A stretch of 64,000 nt of DNA. It comes from Leifsonia poae (GTDB lineage Bacteria; Actinomycetota; Actinomycetes; Actinomycetales; Microbacteriaceae). The notes beneath the pieces are model-generated. The model ran no database searches. It was not told the DNA's origin and saw only the letters and a list, made by a program, of their open reading frames with translations. A program made the translations under genes and the position numbers. The stretch is taken from NCBI RefSeq assembly GCF_020009625.1, contig NZ_JAIHLP010000002.1, positions 1,612,001 through 1,676,000 on the forward strand, in the 5' to 3' direction. Shown piece after piece: positions 24,433 through 33,054 of this stretch; the first letter of the stretch is position 1, and each line of letters opens with the position of its first letter.

Positions 24433-27400
24433 TTACGCCTGTCCGCGCCGGCGTCTCAGCAGGAGCGCCGCGCCGAGCATGGCGAGGAGGACCCCCGCCA
24501 GGGCGACTCCGAGCGGGTCACCGCTCGAGCCTGTCGCCGCCAGGCCGCTCTTCGGGTCGGACGGATCCTTCGGGTCGAGCGGCGGCGTCACCACCACTTC
24601 GGAGCAGGCGTTGTCGGCATCGCCGGAGCAGACCCCGGTGACCTCCGGCGGGCTCCACGGACCGATCGGCGGCGTGGTGACACCGGCCTTGTTGAAGAAT
24701 GTGCCCGCCGCGGGATAGCGCACGGTCACGTGCACCGCGAGCTGATCGCCGCGCTTCAGCTCGGTGACCTTCCAGGTGACGACGCCGGCGTTCTCCACAC
24801 CCGCGTTGTCGGCCGAGACGAAGGTGGCGCCCGCGGGCAGGGTGTCCGTCACAGCGAAGTCGGTGGCGTCGAGCGCTCCCACGTTCGTGACCGTGATCGT
24901 GTAGGTGACCGACGCGTTCACACCGACCGTGAGATCGGCCGCGGTCTTGCTGATCGCCAACCGTCCGAACTCGTAGGTGTTCGTGATGGTGACCGTCTGA
25001 TCGACCGGAACGACGCCGGCCATCGACACGGAGGCGATGCGCACGGTCCCAGACGAGATCGAGCGGGCGGCCTCGCCGTAGCTTCCCGGATCCCCGTGTT
25101 CGGCGATCGTGCACTCCGCGCCGAGCGGGATGCCGTCGATGCGGGCAGTGAGCCCGTTCGCCTTGGCCAGCACCGGTTGAGCCGACGACCCGAGATCGAC
25201 CGGCACGCCGGCAACCGTGCACGCCACATCGGCGAGGAACTCGTCGGGTGCTTTGGCCGCGGCGCTGCCGTCGATGACCTTGTCGATCTGCAGCGGGCCG
25301 GTGAGCAGTGTCACTCCGGCCTTCACCGGGGCCCGTCGCACCGTTCCACCGCCGGTCAGGCCCGCGGTGGCCCCGAACTGGTTCCAGGCGAACGCGGGGC
25401 CGGCAGCGATAGACACCGGCGCGCCATCGGGAGCGTCGGCCGTGACCGGGCGGTCGAGCGTGCGGTATTTGACCGTGACAGCGGCACCCGGGGCGAGCAC
25501 GCGGCCCGTCGTGGTGGTGAAGTCCAGGATCACGCGCACGCCGGTCACCGCGTTCCAGTCGCCACTGAAGGCGGTGGAGTCCGTCCACGGCACGGATTCG
25601 CAGGTCGGGTCGGCCGGCCAGGCGGTCGTCGACCCGGTACCAACGCAGACGTCCGGGGTGGTGGTGACCTGCCAGCGCGACGTGGTTCCGGCCGGCGCGT
25701 CGATGGTCATGCCGGCGGCCGGGTCGAGCACCGGGCGGAAGGTGGAGCCGCGCGGGGAACCGGTGGCGAGCATCCGGTCGCCGACGGTCGGCAGCGGCTC
25801 GACGAACACCAGCGAGTCGTAGCTCACCGTGCCGCTGTTGACCGCCTGCAGCCGCCACTCGTCGGTTCCGCCGACGACGGTGTTGGCCGCGCACGGCGCG
25901 ACGTAGTAGCCGTCTTTGTCGGGCGCGCAGGTCGCCTTCGGGTCGGTGGTGTTGGTGGCGCCGCTGACCGTTCGGTCGACGACATCCCCTTTCACACCCT
26001 TCGTGGTGAACAGCGACGGACCCGAGATCGGCTGCACGAAGTTGCTCGTTCCGCACTGGCCGGAATCGAGACCGGGGAGGGTCCCCTGCCCGTTGCCGGA
26101 TGTGTTCGTGCACTGGGCGAGGGTCTGGGCCGTGTTGACCACGAACCGGTTGACGGCACGATCGGTGCCGGTGAGACCCGGCTGCAGGACGAGACCGAGC
26201 TTCACCGTGAACTTCTCACCCGGCGACATGCGGGCAGCGCCGGTGGGCCAGGCGAGGGTCAACGCGCCGGTTCCCGCGTCGAACGCGGTCGTCGGGCTCG
26301 TCGAGAGCGTTCCACCGGTCGTGGTGGAGAAGACGGGTGTCTCCCCGTCCCAGGCGAGCGAGGCCGGAAGGGTGTCGACGAGGTTCTTGACGTCGAGGTA
26401 GCCGGTGCCGGTGTTGGCGAAGGTGAGCGTCCAGCTGTTGGTGTCGCCGACGTTCACCGTGTGCACATTGTTCTCCGGCGACTTGGCCACGTCGAGGGCG
26501 AACGTGCCGGGGCGCAGAGCCATCGTGGCCGTGGCGTCGTCACTGGCGTCCTTGTAGACAGCGGGGTCGTCGGTGCGGTGCGAGACCGCCGTGACGGTGT
26601 CGCTCAATGTGCTCGGGAACGGGATCGCCGAACCATCGCGTGCGGCGTCGAGCAGCGCCAGGTGCAGCACGGCCTTCGCCGTGAAGTCACCCGGAACCGT
26701 GGTGCGGCTGAACAGGCCGCCGTCGGCGCGCGAGAATACGAATCGGATGCCGGTCACGTCACCGACCGCAGTGGTGGGCAGCGTGGCGGCGGCGGATGCG
26801 GTGCCTTCGATCCAGGTGGACGCCCCCGTGGTCTGCACATCGACCCGCACCTGGTCGGCGCCGGCCGGCAGGGTGACGTCGCCGGCGGAGAGCCCGGTCA
26901 GCGCGAAGGTGTTCCAGAACGCCTGGTCGTCATCCGTCACGATCACCTGGTGGGTCGGAACTGTCGCAGTCCCCTGCGTGGCGGTGAGGGTCACGGCCAC
27001 CGGCGTGTGGCGGTCGCGCTCCAGCAGCGTGCTCGGCGAGAACGTCTTCGCAGCTTTGACGCCGAGAGCGCCCGTGCTGAGGACCAGACCGGCGTTGGCG
27101 CCGTCGTTCGGCTGCGAGCCCTGCCCGGAGGGCACGAGCACGGGGTCATAGCCCTGGGTGAAGGCGTAGTTGTCGATGGCGAACGCGGTGACGTTCTGGG
27201 CCGGGGCACTGCGCAGGGTCACCCGCACCTGGGTGCTGAGCTTCATGACCAGCTTGCTTCCGGCGGCGATCGACCCTCCGGCGGTGGCCGGATCCGTGCC
27301 CTGGTAGACAACGCTCACGCCCACGACGTCGACGAGGTCGGCGGCCGCCAGGGCTTGCGCCTGCGCCATCGTGACGACAGTGGTGCTGAGTGTGCCGTCG

Positions 27401-30400
27401 TCGGCGCGATGCCACAGGGTCACCTGAGAGGCAGCGGTGTCGACCTGGTCGGCGGCGGGCACCGTGAAGGTGATCTTCGTGAGGTTCAGGCGCTCGAACG
27501 GGCTGGTGTTCGCATACGCCTTGCCCGCGAACGGATCGGCCGTCCAGCGGTCGGGGGCCGAGAGGCAGTCGCCCATCGATGAGCTGTCGCAGGGGGCGGG
27601 GTCGGTCACCCGGATGTACGAGGCGCGCGAGGCAGAGGCGTTCGTCGCGGTGATGGTGAAGTCGTTCGTCGGATAGTCGCCGGCGTCGACATCACCGGCT
27701 TTCGGCACGACGACCGTCTGACGGGAGCTCGTCTTGACGAGGTCGACGAGGGGCGGCTGGTCGACGAGGGAGATCTCGTCCTGCGCGTTCACCGGGCCCA
27801 CGCCCGCTCCATTGCGCACGCCGGAGACCGAACTGCGGTTCCAGATCGACCCCGCCTCGGGGTCGTTGAACACGCGGTCGGCGGTCACCCAGCGGTGCGA
27901 CGGGGAGCTGTCGACCCGCACCACGTTGCGCAGCTGCCAGACCAGACCGAAGCTGCGGGTCTGGTCCGACGACACGGTGGCGATGCCGGAGCCGGCCGAG
28001 GGGGCCAGCGGGTCGGCGCTTGCGGCGCGGGCGGCGTCGTTCGGCACGACGGTGAGACGGACGCCGGTGGTGGCGGCCGACTCCGCGGTGGTCAGAACGT
28101 GTCCTTTGAATCCGGATGTGCTCATCCAGCTGCCGCCTGGCGCCGGCAGCACCACCCACGCACCGTTCTCGAACAGCTCGACGGCGGACACAGCATCCCA
28201 CTGCAGCAGCGGCTGGGCGGAGAAGGTGACGGGCGCGACCGCGGTCAGGTCGAACGCGTTGAACACGGTGTTCTCGGGATGGTCCTGATCGGCCGAGGGG
28301 TCGGTGACCGTCACCGAGCTGTAGCCGAGATCGGTGACGCCCCAGGCGAGCACTGTTCCGGCCTTCTCGCCCGACTGGGAGTCGAGCTGGCTGAGTGACC
28401 CGGTGAGGTCGGGCTTGGTCCAGTGCTTGGCGGCGATCAGGGAGCCGTCGCCAGTGTGGGTCTCGATGGAGGCGTCGGCGGTGGCGTCGACCTCTTTGCT
28501 GACCACGGGCGGCGCGCCCGTCACCGCCCCGGTTCCGGTTGCCTTGCCCTCGTTCTCGTAGCTGGTCGGTCCGGCGTCAGGCACAGAGGTCGGCGTGCCG
28601 CCGGCGCGCAGATCGGCGCGGGCCTGCGCGATGAAGTTCGGGCTCACCGTGGTGCCCTGGGCGAAGCCGTCGGATTTCTCGAAGGTGAAACGCAGTCCGG
28701 TGATGTCGCCGATGAGTGCCGCAGGCAGATCGCCGCGGTAGATCTGCGCGGCGGCGGTGGCGTCGACGGTGGCGAGCGTGACGTAGCTGGCGCCGCCGTC
28801 GGTCGAGTACTCGACTCGCATCGTCGAGCCGAGCGGAACCTGGGTCGGTGCGATGGCGATCGGGTTGAAGGCGTTGAAGAAGTCGGCGCTCTCGCCCGGC
28901 CGCCAGACATCCTCGACCACGATCTTCGTCGGCTTCACGAATGCGGAGTCGGTGGAGGTCGTTGTGGGGAGCTGCGCCACGACGGTCGCCCCGGGGGCGA
29001 CGGCACCGGTCGGCGAGATCTTCTTGGACAGCTGCAGAGAGATGTCGGGCGAGAAGATCTTCAGAGGCGCGGTCGCCGGCGTGGTCGCGGTTCCGGCCGG
29101 GTTGGTGCCCTGAACGGCCAGCGTGTTGACCACATCGGCAGGGCTGTCTTCGGGAGCGACATAGTCGGCCAGCGGTGCGATGCCGAACTGCGCGCTCGCG
29201 ACGGCCCCGATGCCGATCGAGCCCGTGTAGCCGAGCACGAACCCGGTGAGGTGGGAGGAGCCAGGAGCGGGTGGCGCCGTCGGCGTCGCGCCCGCGGGCA
29301 CCGGCATCGAGATCGTGTTCCCGTTGGAGAAGTGCCACGTGACCGTCGCACCGGTCGCGCCGGTCGGATACGAGATCGGGGCGAGGAAGCCGCCGAAGGT
29401 GAGGGTCTCAGTGAAGTAGTCGAGGTCGCTGAGCGTCAATGTCGTCAGCGGACCGTTGGAGTCGTTCTTGCCCGAGATCGCCGCGGTCGCCTCGGTGCCG
29501 GCCGGGATGCGGCTCGGGGTGATCGTCTTGCCGGCGCTCACCACGACGTTCAGCGCGCCGATCGTGTACGGCGCCTGCGCCGTGTGCGAGACAGGTGTCT
29601 CACCCGGAACGGCGACCGTGCCGGTGACTTTGTTGGTGACGGTGCCTCCGGTGACGAGCGATGTGCCGGTGATGCGGTTCTCGGCCCGCTGAGCCACCAT
29701 CAAGGCGACACTGCCTGAAGCGCCCCTGGCAGCGATGGTGGCACCGGTGGTGCCGGCGTAGGTGAAACGCAGCCCGGCGACGGCGGAGGCATCCACGCCA
29801 TCGGGCAGACGGATGTCGGCGGCTGCGGTGGGCGGCCCGGTCTGCCATTTCCACGCGCCGGTGGCGGTGTCGAAGACGTATGCGTCGACCTGGACGGTGT
29901 CGGCGCCGGCCGGAAGGCTCACAGCGCCGAATCCGGTGAAGTCGACGAGCGCGAACGGGTTGCCCGCGTCGAGGGCGGTGGCGCCGTCGGCGGCCGCCGT
30001 CGGGTCTTGAACGGTGAGGGTCGACGCCGGCACATTGGACGTGTTCTGGTCGGTGAGTGTAATGGTGGAGGCCGCTCCGGGAGCGAACTGCTGGTTCGCG
30101 GGTGCCCAGGTCTTGCCGACCGTTCCGTCCACGGTCACCGGGATGCTCACGGTCACGTCGGCCGAGTCGCTCTTGGTGTCGGCCGTGGTCGAGGTCGCCG
30201 TCGCGGTGTTCGGGACGACGACGTTGTTGTAGGTCCACGACGGCGCGAGGTTCTGCGGTGCCTTGAGCGTCACACTGACCCGGTACGTCCCTCCGGCCGC
30301 AATGCCGACGCCGCCCGCGACGGACTGCTGGAACAGCACGGTCAGGGTGCAGTCCGGCGTGACCGTCGTCGAGCATCCGTCCAACGTCTTCGTCGCGGGC

Positions 30401-30831
30401 TGCGAGCTCGGGGTCACCGAACTCTCGAGGATGTCGAACCCGGCGAACTGGGCCGGCAGCGGGTCGACGAGCTTCGCGTCGACGCAGTCCGAGTCGTCAC
30501 ACCCGACGAGGATCGAGTAGGTGAACTCGTCGCCCGTTCCGACGGTGATCGCATCCTTGCCATCGACCTTCTTGTCGACGGTGAGCGATGCGGCCGCCGG
30601 AGCGGCCAGCGCCGGACCGGTGAGGACGGTGCCGCCGACGAGGGCGACCACGAGGGCGATCGACACGGCGCCGAGGCGCTTGAGTCGCCACGTGGCGACC
30701 GCGTGCGAGTCGCGGTGCTTTCCTCGGGTGGTGCGGCGTTTTCGGGCAGGGCTGTGTGCTGAACGGGTCACGAAATCGGGTTTTCGGGTCCACGGAAGCC
30801 GGGTGAGCGCGCACGAGGGCAACCGGGTCAA
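24433..30831 (-). CDS. Giant LAxTG-anchored surface protein with DUF11-type repeats
   Basis: About 2,130 residues. A long basic N-region leads to a signal helix (LGAVSIALVVALVGGTVL) with an Ala-x-Ala type site. The body is a chain of beta-rich modules, many ending in NxVxG/T-type strands, consistent with DUF11 and related prealbumin-like repeats of adhesins. A clear DUF11 module near the end begins LAISKTAADLTVGVNASVTY, preceded by a DUF5979-like module (GPLQIDKVIDGSAAAKAPDE). The C-terminus has LAATG, a hydrophobic helix and RRRRGQA, the sorting signal expected for class E sortases (LAxTG). The TTG start at 30831 has GAGG close upstream; GTG 30771 is possible. No sortase is in the window. 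Confidence 0.9.
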   Translation of the reverse strand: MTRLPSCALTRLPWTRKPDFVTRSAHSPARKRRTTRGKHRDSHAVATWRLKRLGAVSIALVVALVGGTVLTGPALAAPAAASLTVDKKVDGKDAITVGTGDEFTYSILVGCDDSDCVDAKLVDPLPAQFAGFDILESSVTPSSQPATKTLDGCSTTVTPDCTLTVLFQQSVAGGVGIAAGGTYRVSVTLKAPQNLAPSWTYNNVVVPNTATATSTTADTKSDSADVTVSIPVTVDGTVGKTWAPANQQFAPGAASTITLTDQNTSNVPASTLTVQDPTAAADGATALDAGNPFALVDFTGFGAVSLPAGADTVQVDAYVFDTATGAWKWQTGPPTAAADIRLPDGVDASAVAGLRFTYAGTTGATIAARGASGSVALMVAQRAENRITGTSLVTGGTVTNKVTGTVAVPGETPVSHTAQAPYTIGALNVVVSAGKTITPSRIPAGTEATAAISGKNDSNGPLTTLTLSDLDYFTETLTFGGFLAPISYPTGATGATVTWHFSNGNTISMPVPAGATPTAPPAPGSSHLTGFVLGYTGSIGIGAVASAQFGIAPLADYVAPEDSPADVVNTLAVQGTNPAGTATTPATAPLKIFSPDISLQLSKKISPTGAVAPGATVVAQLPTTTSTDSAFVKPTKIVVEDVWRPGESADFFNAFNPIAIAPTQVPLGSTMRVEYSTDGGASYVTLATVDATAAAQIYRGDLPAALIGDITGLRFTFEKSDGFAQGTTVSPNFIAQARADLRAGGTPTSVPDAGPTSYENEGKATGTGAVTGAPPVVSKEVDATADASIETHTGDGSLIAAKHWTKPDLTGSLSQLDSQSGEKAGTVLAWGVTDLGYSSVTVTDPSADQDHPENTVFNAFDLTAVAPVTFSAQPLLQWDAVSAVELFENGAWVVLPAPGGSWMSTSGFKGHVLTTAESAATTGVRLTVVPNDAARAASADPLAPSAGSGIATVSSDQTRSFGLVWQLRNVVRVDSSPSHRWVTADRVFNDPEAGSIWNRSSVSGVRNGAGVGPVNAQDEISLVDQPPLVDLVKTSSRQTVVVPKAGDVDAGDYPTNDFTITATNASASRASYIRVTDPAPCDSSSMGDCLSAPDRWTADPFAGKAYANTSPFERLNLTKITFTVPAADQVDTAASQVTLWHRADDGTLSTTVVTMAQAQALAAADLVDVVGVSVVYQGTDPATAGGSIAAGSKLVMKLSTQVRVTLRSAPAQNVTAFAIDNYAFTQGYDPVLVPSGQGSQPNDGANAGLVLSTGALGVKAAKTFSPSTLLERDRHTPVAVTLTATQGTATVPTHQVIVTDDDQAFWNTFALTGLSAGDVTLPAGADQVRVDVQTTGASTWIEGTASAAATLPTTAVGDVTGIRFVFSRADGGLFSRTTVPGDFTAKAVLHLALLDAARDGSAIPFPSTLSDTVTAVSHRTDDPAVYKDASDDATATMALRPGTFALDVAKSPENNVHTVNVGDTNSWTLTFANTGTGYLDVKNLVDTLPASLAWDGETPVFSTTTGGTLSTSPTTAFDAGTGALTLAWPTGAARMSPGEKFTVKLGLVLQPGLTGTDRAVNRFVVNTAQTLAQCTNTSGNGQGTLPGLDSGQCGTSNFVQPISGPSLFTTKGVKGDVVDRTVSGATNTTDPKATCAPDKDGYYVAPCAANTVVGGTDEWRLQAVNSGTVSYDSLVFVEPLPTVGDRMLATGSPRGSTFRPVLDPAAGMTIDAPAGTTSRWQVTTTPDVCVGTGSTTAWPADPTCESVPWTDSTAFSGDWNAVTGVRVILDFTTTTGRVLAPGAAVTVKYRTLDRPVTADAPDGAPVSIAAGPAFAWNQFGATAGLTGGGTVRRAPVKAGVTLLTGPLQIDKVIDGSAAAKAPDEFLADVACTVAGVPVDLGSSAQPVLAKANGLTARIDGIPLGAECTIAEHGDPGSYGEAARSISSGTVRIASVSMAGVVPVDQTVTITNTYEFGRLAISKTAADLTVGVNASVTYTITVTNVGALDATDFAVTDTLPAGATFVSADNAGVENAGVVTWKVTELKRGDQLAVHVTVRYPAAGTFFNKAGVTTPPIGPWSPPEVTGVCSGDADNACSEVVVTPPLDPKDPSDPKSGLAATGSSGDPLGVALAGVLLAMLGAALLLRRRRGQA

Positions 30832-30989
30832 TCCCCCTCGGGGCTACTCCTGGATCGGGTTCCGGGAGTTGCTTCCGTTATTCATGTATATCGACTCGGA
30901 CGCGTGCCGTGGGAAAATTCCGTACCCCACTTTGTGGGTACAGTCCCCAAAATGCGGACCGATTGCCGAGCCATGCCCGAAACGACAAC
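30832..30989 (-). promoter_or_regulatory. Leader of the giant surface protein gene
   Basis: This stretch is markedly AT-richer than its surroundings. It has a hairpin at 30922-30941 (GTACCCCAC, three-base loop, GTGGGTAC) and, on the minus strand, a 13-codon frame from ATG (30886) to TAG (30845) that ends 13 bases before the TTG start. A leader peptide is conceivable but nothing in its sequence suggests a regulatory signal. Confidence 0.3.
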
Positions 30990-31016
30990 GCCCCTCCTTC
31001 CAGAAGAAGGAGGGGC
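30990..31016 (-). terminator. Terminator after the DUF427 gene
   Basis: An 11-bp perfect inverted repeat (GCCCCTCCTTC at 30990-31000, GAAGGAGGGGC at 31006-31016) with a five-base loop stands 17 bases after the DUF427 stop codon. Confidence 0.8.
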
Positions 31017-31033
31017 GCCATGCGAATCGCCGA

Positions 31034-31336
31034 CTACTCGACCACCTGCACGTCTTTCCAGAACGCCACATAGTTGCTGAAGTCCTGGCCGACCCGGTCG
31101 AACGCGGTCGGGTACGGGGTCGGGTAGCTCCACGCGCGATCCTGTAGGAGCGCATCCCCGTCTTTCACTGAGAAGTACTGGCACTCGCCCTTCCACGGAC
31201 AGGTGTACGGCGTGTCACTCTTCTCGAGAAGGTCGGCGTTGACGCTCGCCGGCGGAAAATACCAATTGCCTTCGATGCGGATGAGCTCCGACTCCGGAGC
31301 CTCGGCGATCACGGTGTCGTTCAGAACAGCCTTCAT
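31034..31336 (-). CDS. DUF427 domain protein
   Basis: A 100-residue DUF427 protein. The family's signature is visible: an N-terminal beta part (MKAVLNDTVIAEAPESELIR), NWYFPPASV, then TPYTCPWKGECQYFSV with its cysteines, and the C-terminal WSYPTPYPTAFDRVGQDFSN with YVAFW. The biochemical role is unknown. Start is ATG 31336 with AGGAGG seven bases upstream. It is 41 bases downstream of the ComB-like gene on the same strand and closed by a hairpin terminator. Confidence 0.93.
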   Translation of the reverse strand: MKAVLNDTVIAEAPESELIRIEGNWYFPPASVNADLLEKSDTPYTCPWKGECQYFSVKDGDALLQDRAWSYPTPYPTAFDRVGQDFSNYVAFWKDVQVVE

Positions 31337-31377
31337 GATGAAACCTCCTGGGAGAGCGAACGCGAAGCGTCCGCCGA

Positions 31378-31944
31378 TCATTCCGAGTCGGGGCCGGCTC
31401 GGAGAACCGTCACAGCACTCACCGACCCGAGCCGGCCGAACGGGGCGACCTCGGCGGGTGCGAGACCGGATGCGATCCGCTGCTGACCCGACACCGACGC
31501 GGTGAGCAGGTGGGCGACAGCGCCGCGCAGACCCGAGAACGCGGCACAGGCCGCGGCCGCCTCCGGCGAGCTGTAGTCGATGCCGACCCCGGCGAGCGCG
31601 TCGACCACTGCGCCGGCGCCGAGCAGATCCTCGACGGCGAAACGCGACCCGCTCCGCTCGGCCGGCTCCCCCGCCGCGACGATCGAGACGAGCGCCCGGC
31701 GGCCGAGCCGCACCTGCTCATCGAGGATTCGCTGCGCCACCGCTGTGGCGTTCGTCAACCCGCCGGCGAGCAGCAGGGCTTCCGGCGCGACGCCGGGCAG
31801 GGGATCGTTCAGGCCGGCTTCCGGCGGCGCAAGCACATCCACCCATACCACGACATCGGCATCGGAGCAGACGGCGGCGGCGCCCTCCACCCCCCAGTCG
31901 AAGCGGATCTGATACTTGGCTTGGGCGGCGGCAGGCAGGGTCAC
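31378..31944 (-). CDS. 2-phosphosulfolactate phosphatase-like protein (ComB family)
   Basis: A 188-residue protein that resembles the ComB family by QAKYQIRFDWGVEGAAAVC at the start, a DVVVWVDVLAPP strand, and the internal LLAGGLTNATAVAQRILDE and ALVSIVAAGEP segments. Archaeal ComB makes sulfolactate for coenzyme M; the actinobacterial members are of unknown function and there are no other coenzyme M genes here. Start GTG 31944 overlaps the EVE-gene stop by four bases (GTGA). Confidence 0.75.
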   Translation of the reverse strand: MTLPAAAQAKYQIRFDWGVEGAAAVCSDADVVVWVDVLAPPEAGLNDPLPGVAPEALLLAGGLTNATAVAQRILDEQVRLGRRALVSIVAAGEPAERSGSRFAVEDLLGAGAVVDALAGVGIDYSSPEAAAACAAFSGLRGAVAHLLTASVSGQQRIASGLAPAEVAPFGRLGSVSAVTVLRAGPDSE

Positions 31945-32453
31945 CGGGCCATCGTAGCCCGACGCGAGCGCGCCCTCCCAGCCGCGACTGCACGCGGGTC
32001 GTCCGGTGACGGGCGGCGCATCTGCTGCCGGATCACCTCGAAATCGTGCCGCGAGATCTCGATGAGGCCTCGGCGCAGCTGATATCCCCAGTTCGGGTTC
32101 TCACGGGTGAACTCGAGCACGGGGATCAGGGGCCGGATGGGCGCAGCTTCGGCCTCGTGCTCCCACTCCATGCGGCGCCGCCAGGGCATGAAATCGCCGG
32201 CCGGACCGGTCATACTCGGCCCCTGCGTCGCCTGGAAGACCTCGTCATCGGCGACGCGGCCGATCGCGGTGAACTCTTTGAGCGGGTCGCCGTCGGGGTA
32301 GGAGGTCTTCGGCGAGTAGTACACGAAACCATCGGCGGTGTTCATCCGCAGAAGGGGCGCTTTTGCGCCGTGGTTCACCTGCGCGAACCCGCCCGCGACC
32401 CCGCGCAGCACGTGTTCGCGCTGCACGACGCCGAGCCAGAACCGGATGGCCAT
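31941..32453 (-). CDS. EVE domain protein
   Basis: A 170-residue protein of the EVE family, beta-barrel readers of modified bases in nucleic acids. Typical features are FWLGVVQREHVLRGVAGGFA at the start, SDGFVYYSPKT-like TADGFVYYSPKTSYPDGDPL, FTAIGRVADDEVFQA, then MPWRRRMEW and the aromatic NPNWGYQLRRGLIEI. I use ATG 32453 (MAIRFW) because family members begin here; ATG 32471 is in frame. It is coupled to the ComB-like gene and diverges from the DGPF/ECF42 module. Confidence 0.9.
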   Translation of the reverse strand: MAIRFWLGVVQREHVLRGVAGGFAQVNHGAKAPLLRMNTADGFVYYSPKTSYPDGDPLKEFTAIGRVADDEVFQATQGPSMTGPAGDFMPWRRRMEWEHEAEAAPIRPLIPVLEFTRENPNWGYQLRRGLIEISRHDFEVIRQQMRRPSPDDPRAVAAGRARSRRATMAR

Positions 32454-32551
32454 GCTCCAGTTGTAGCGCATCCGGGCGACACCGACGGCACGGAACGGGC
32501 GCCGACGGCCGATCCCGCGCAAGACTTGTGGTGTGACGCATCCGCCCACCC

Positions 32552-32580
32552 CGTCGAAAACGGTCGCGGCCGTTCGACGT
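32552..32580 (+). promoter_or_regulatory. Candidate ECF42-type promoter
   Basis: CGTCGA (32552-32557), 17 bases, then CGA (32575-32577), placed about 45 bases before the DGPF gene. As I recall it, the ECF42 group favours a TGTCGA-like -35 and a short CGA-type -10, so this would fit autoregulation. Both boxes are short and the region is GC-rich. Confidence 0.35.
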
Positions 32581-32624
32581 GAAGTCGAGGGCGATCCCGC
32601 CCGGCACAGCAAGGAGACACCGTC

Positions 32625-33041
32625 ATGAAATACATGCTCATCCTCACCGGCGACGAGAAGACCGAGTCGGGGGCCGCCCCGAGCGACGCCGATCTCACCG
32701 CGATGGGGGAATACAACCAGAAGCTCATCGGGGCGGGCGTGCTCCTCGCCGGCGAGGGCCTGCATCCGAGCTCCGAGGGCGCACGCGTGGAGTACTCCGG
32801 CGACGATCGCACAGTCGTCGACGGTCCCTTCACCGAAACGAAGGAGCTCATCGCCGGGTTCTGGATCATCCAGACAGCCGGCAAGGAGGAAGCGCTCGAG
32901 TGGGCGCGCCGCGTGCCACTCACCAGCGGGTCGGTTCAGGTGCGCCGCATCTACGACATCGCCGAGTTCGATCAGGAGCACGGCTCCGTCAAACAGGAGA
33001 GGCAGTGGCGCGAAGACGGCGGCGAGCCGCGCACGGCGTGA
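32625..33041 (+). CDS. DGPF-type YCII-related protein
   Basis: A 138-residue protein of the YCII/DGPF family. It has the ferredoxin-like opening MKYMLILTGDEK, the signature VVDGPFTETKELIAGFWII, and WARRVPLTSGSVQVRRIYDI. DGPF proteins are the standard partners of ECF42 sigma factors; their biochemical activity is not settled. AAGGAG stands eight bases before ATG 32625. The sigma gene starts 13 bases after its stop, so the two form one transcript. Confidence 0.95.
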   Translation: MKYMLILTGDEKTESGAAPSDADLTAMGEYNQKLIGAGVLLAGEGLHPSSEGARVEYSGDDRTVVDGPFTETKELIAGFWIIQTAGKEEALEWARRVPLTSGSVQVRRIYDIAEFDQEHGSVKQERQWREDGGEPRTA

Positions 33042-33054
33042 GAGGGCTCGAACG

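Noticed and set aside
24328..30762. Long open frames on the plus strand opposite the giant surface protein
   Set aside because: Same explanation: Gly/Arg/His-rich shadows with no recognisable domain; the minus strand gives a signal peptide, modules and a sorting signal.
30845..30886. A 13-codon leader peptide before the giant surface protein gene
   Set aside because: The frame exists, but there is no run of one amino acid, no alternative hairpins and no ribosome site, so a leader function is not supported.
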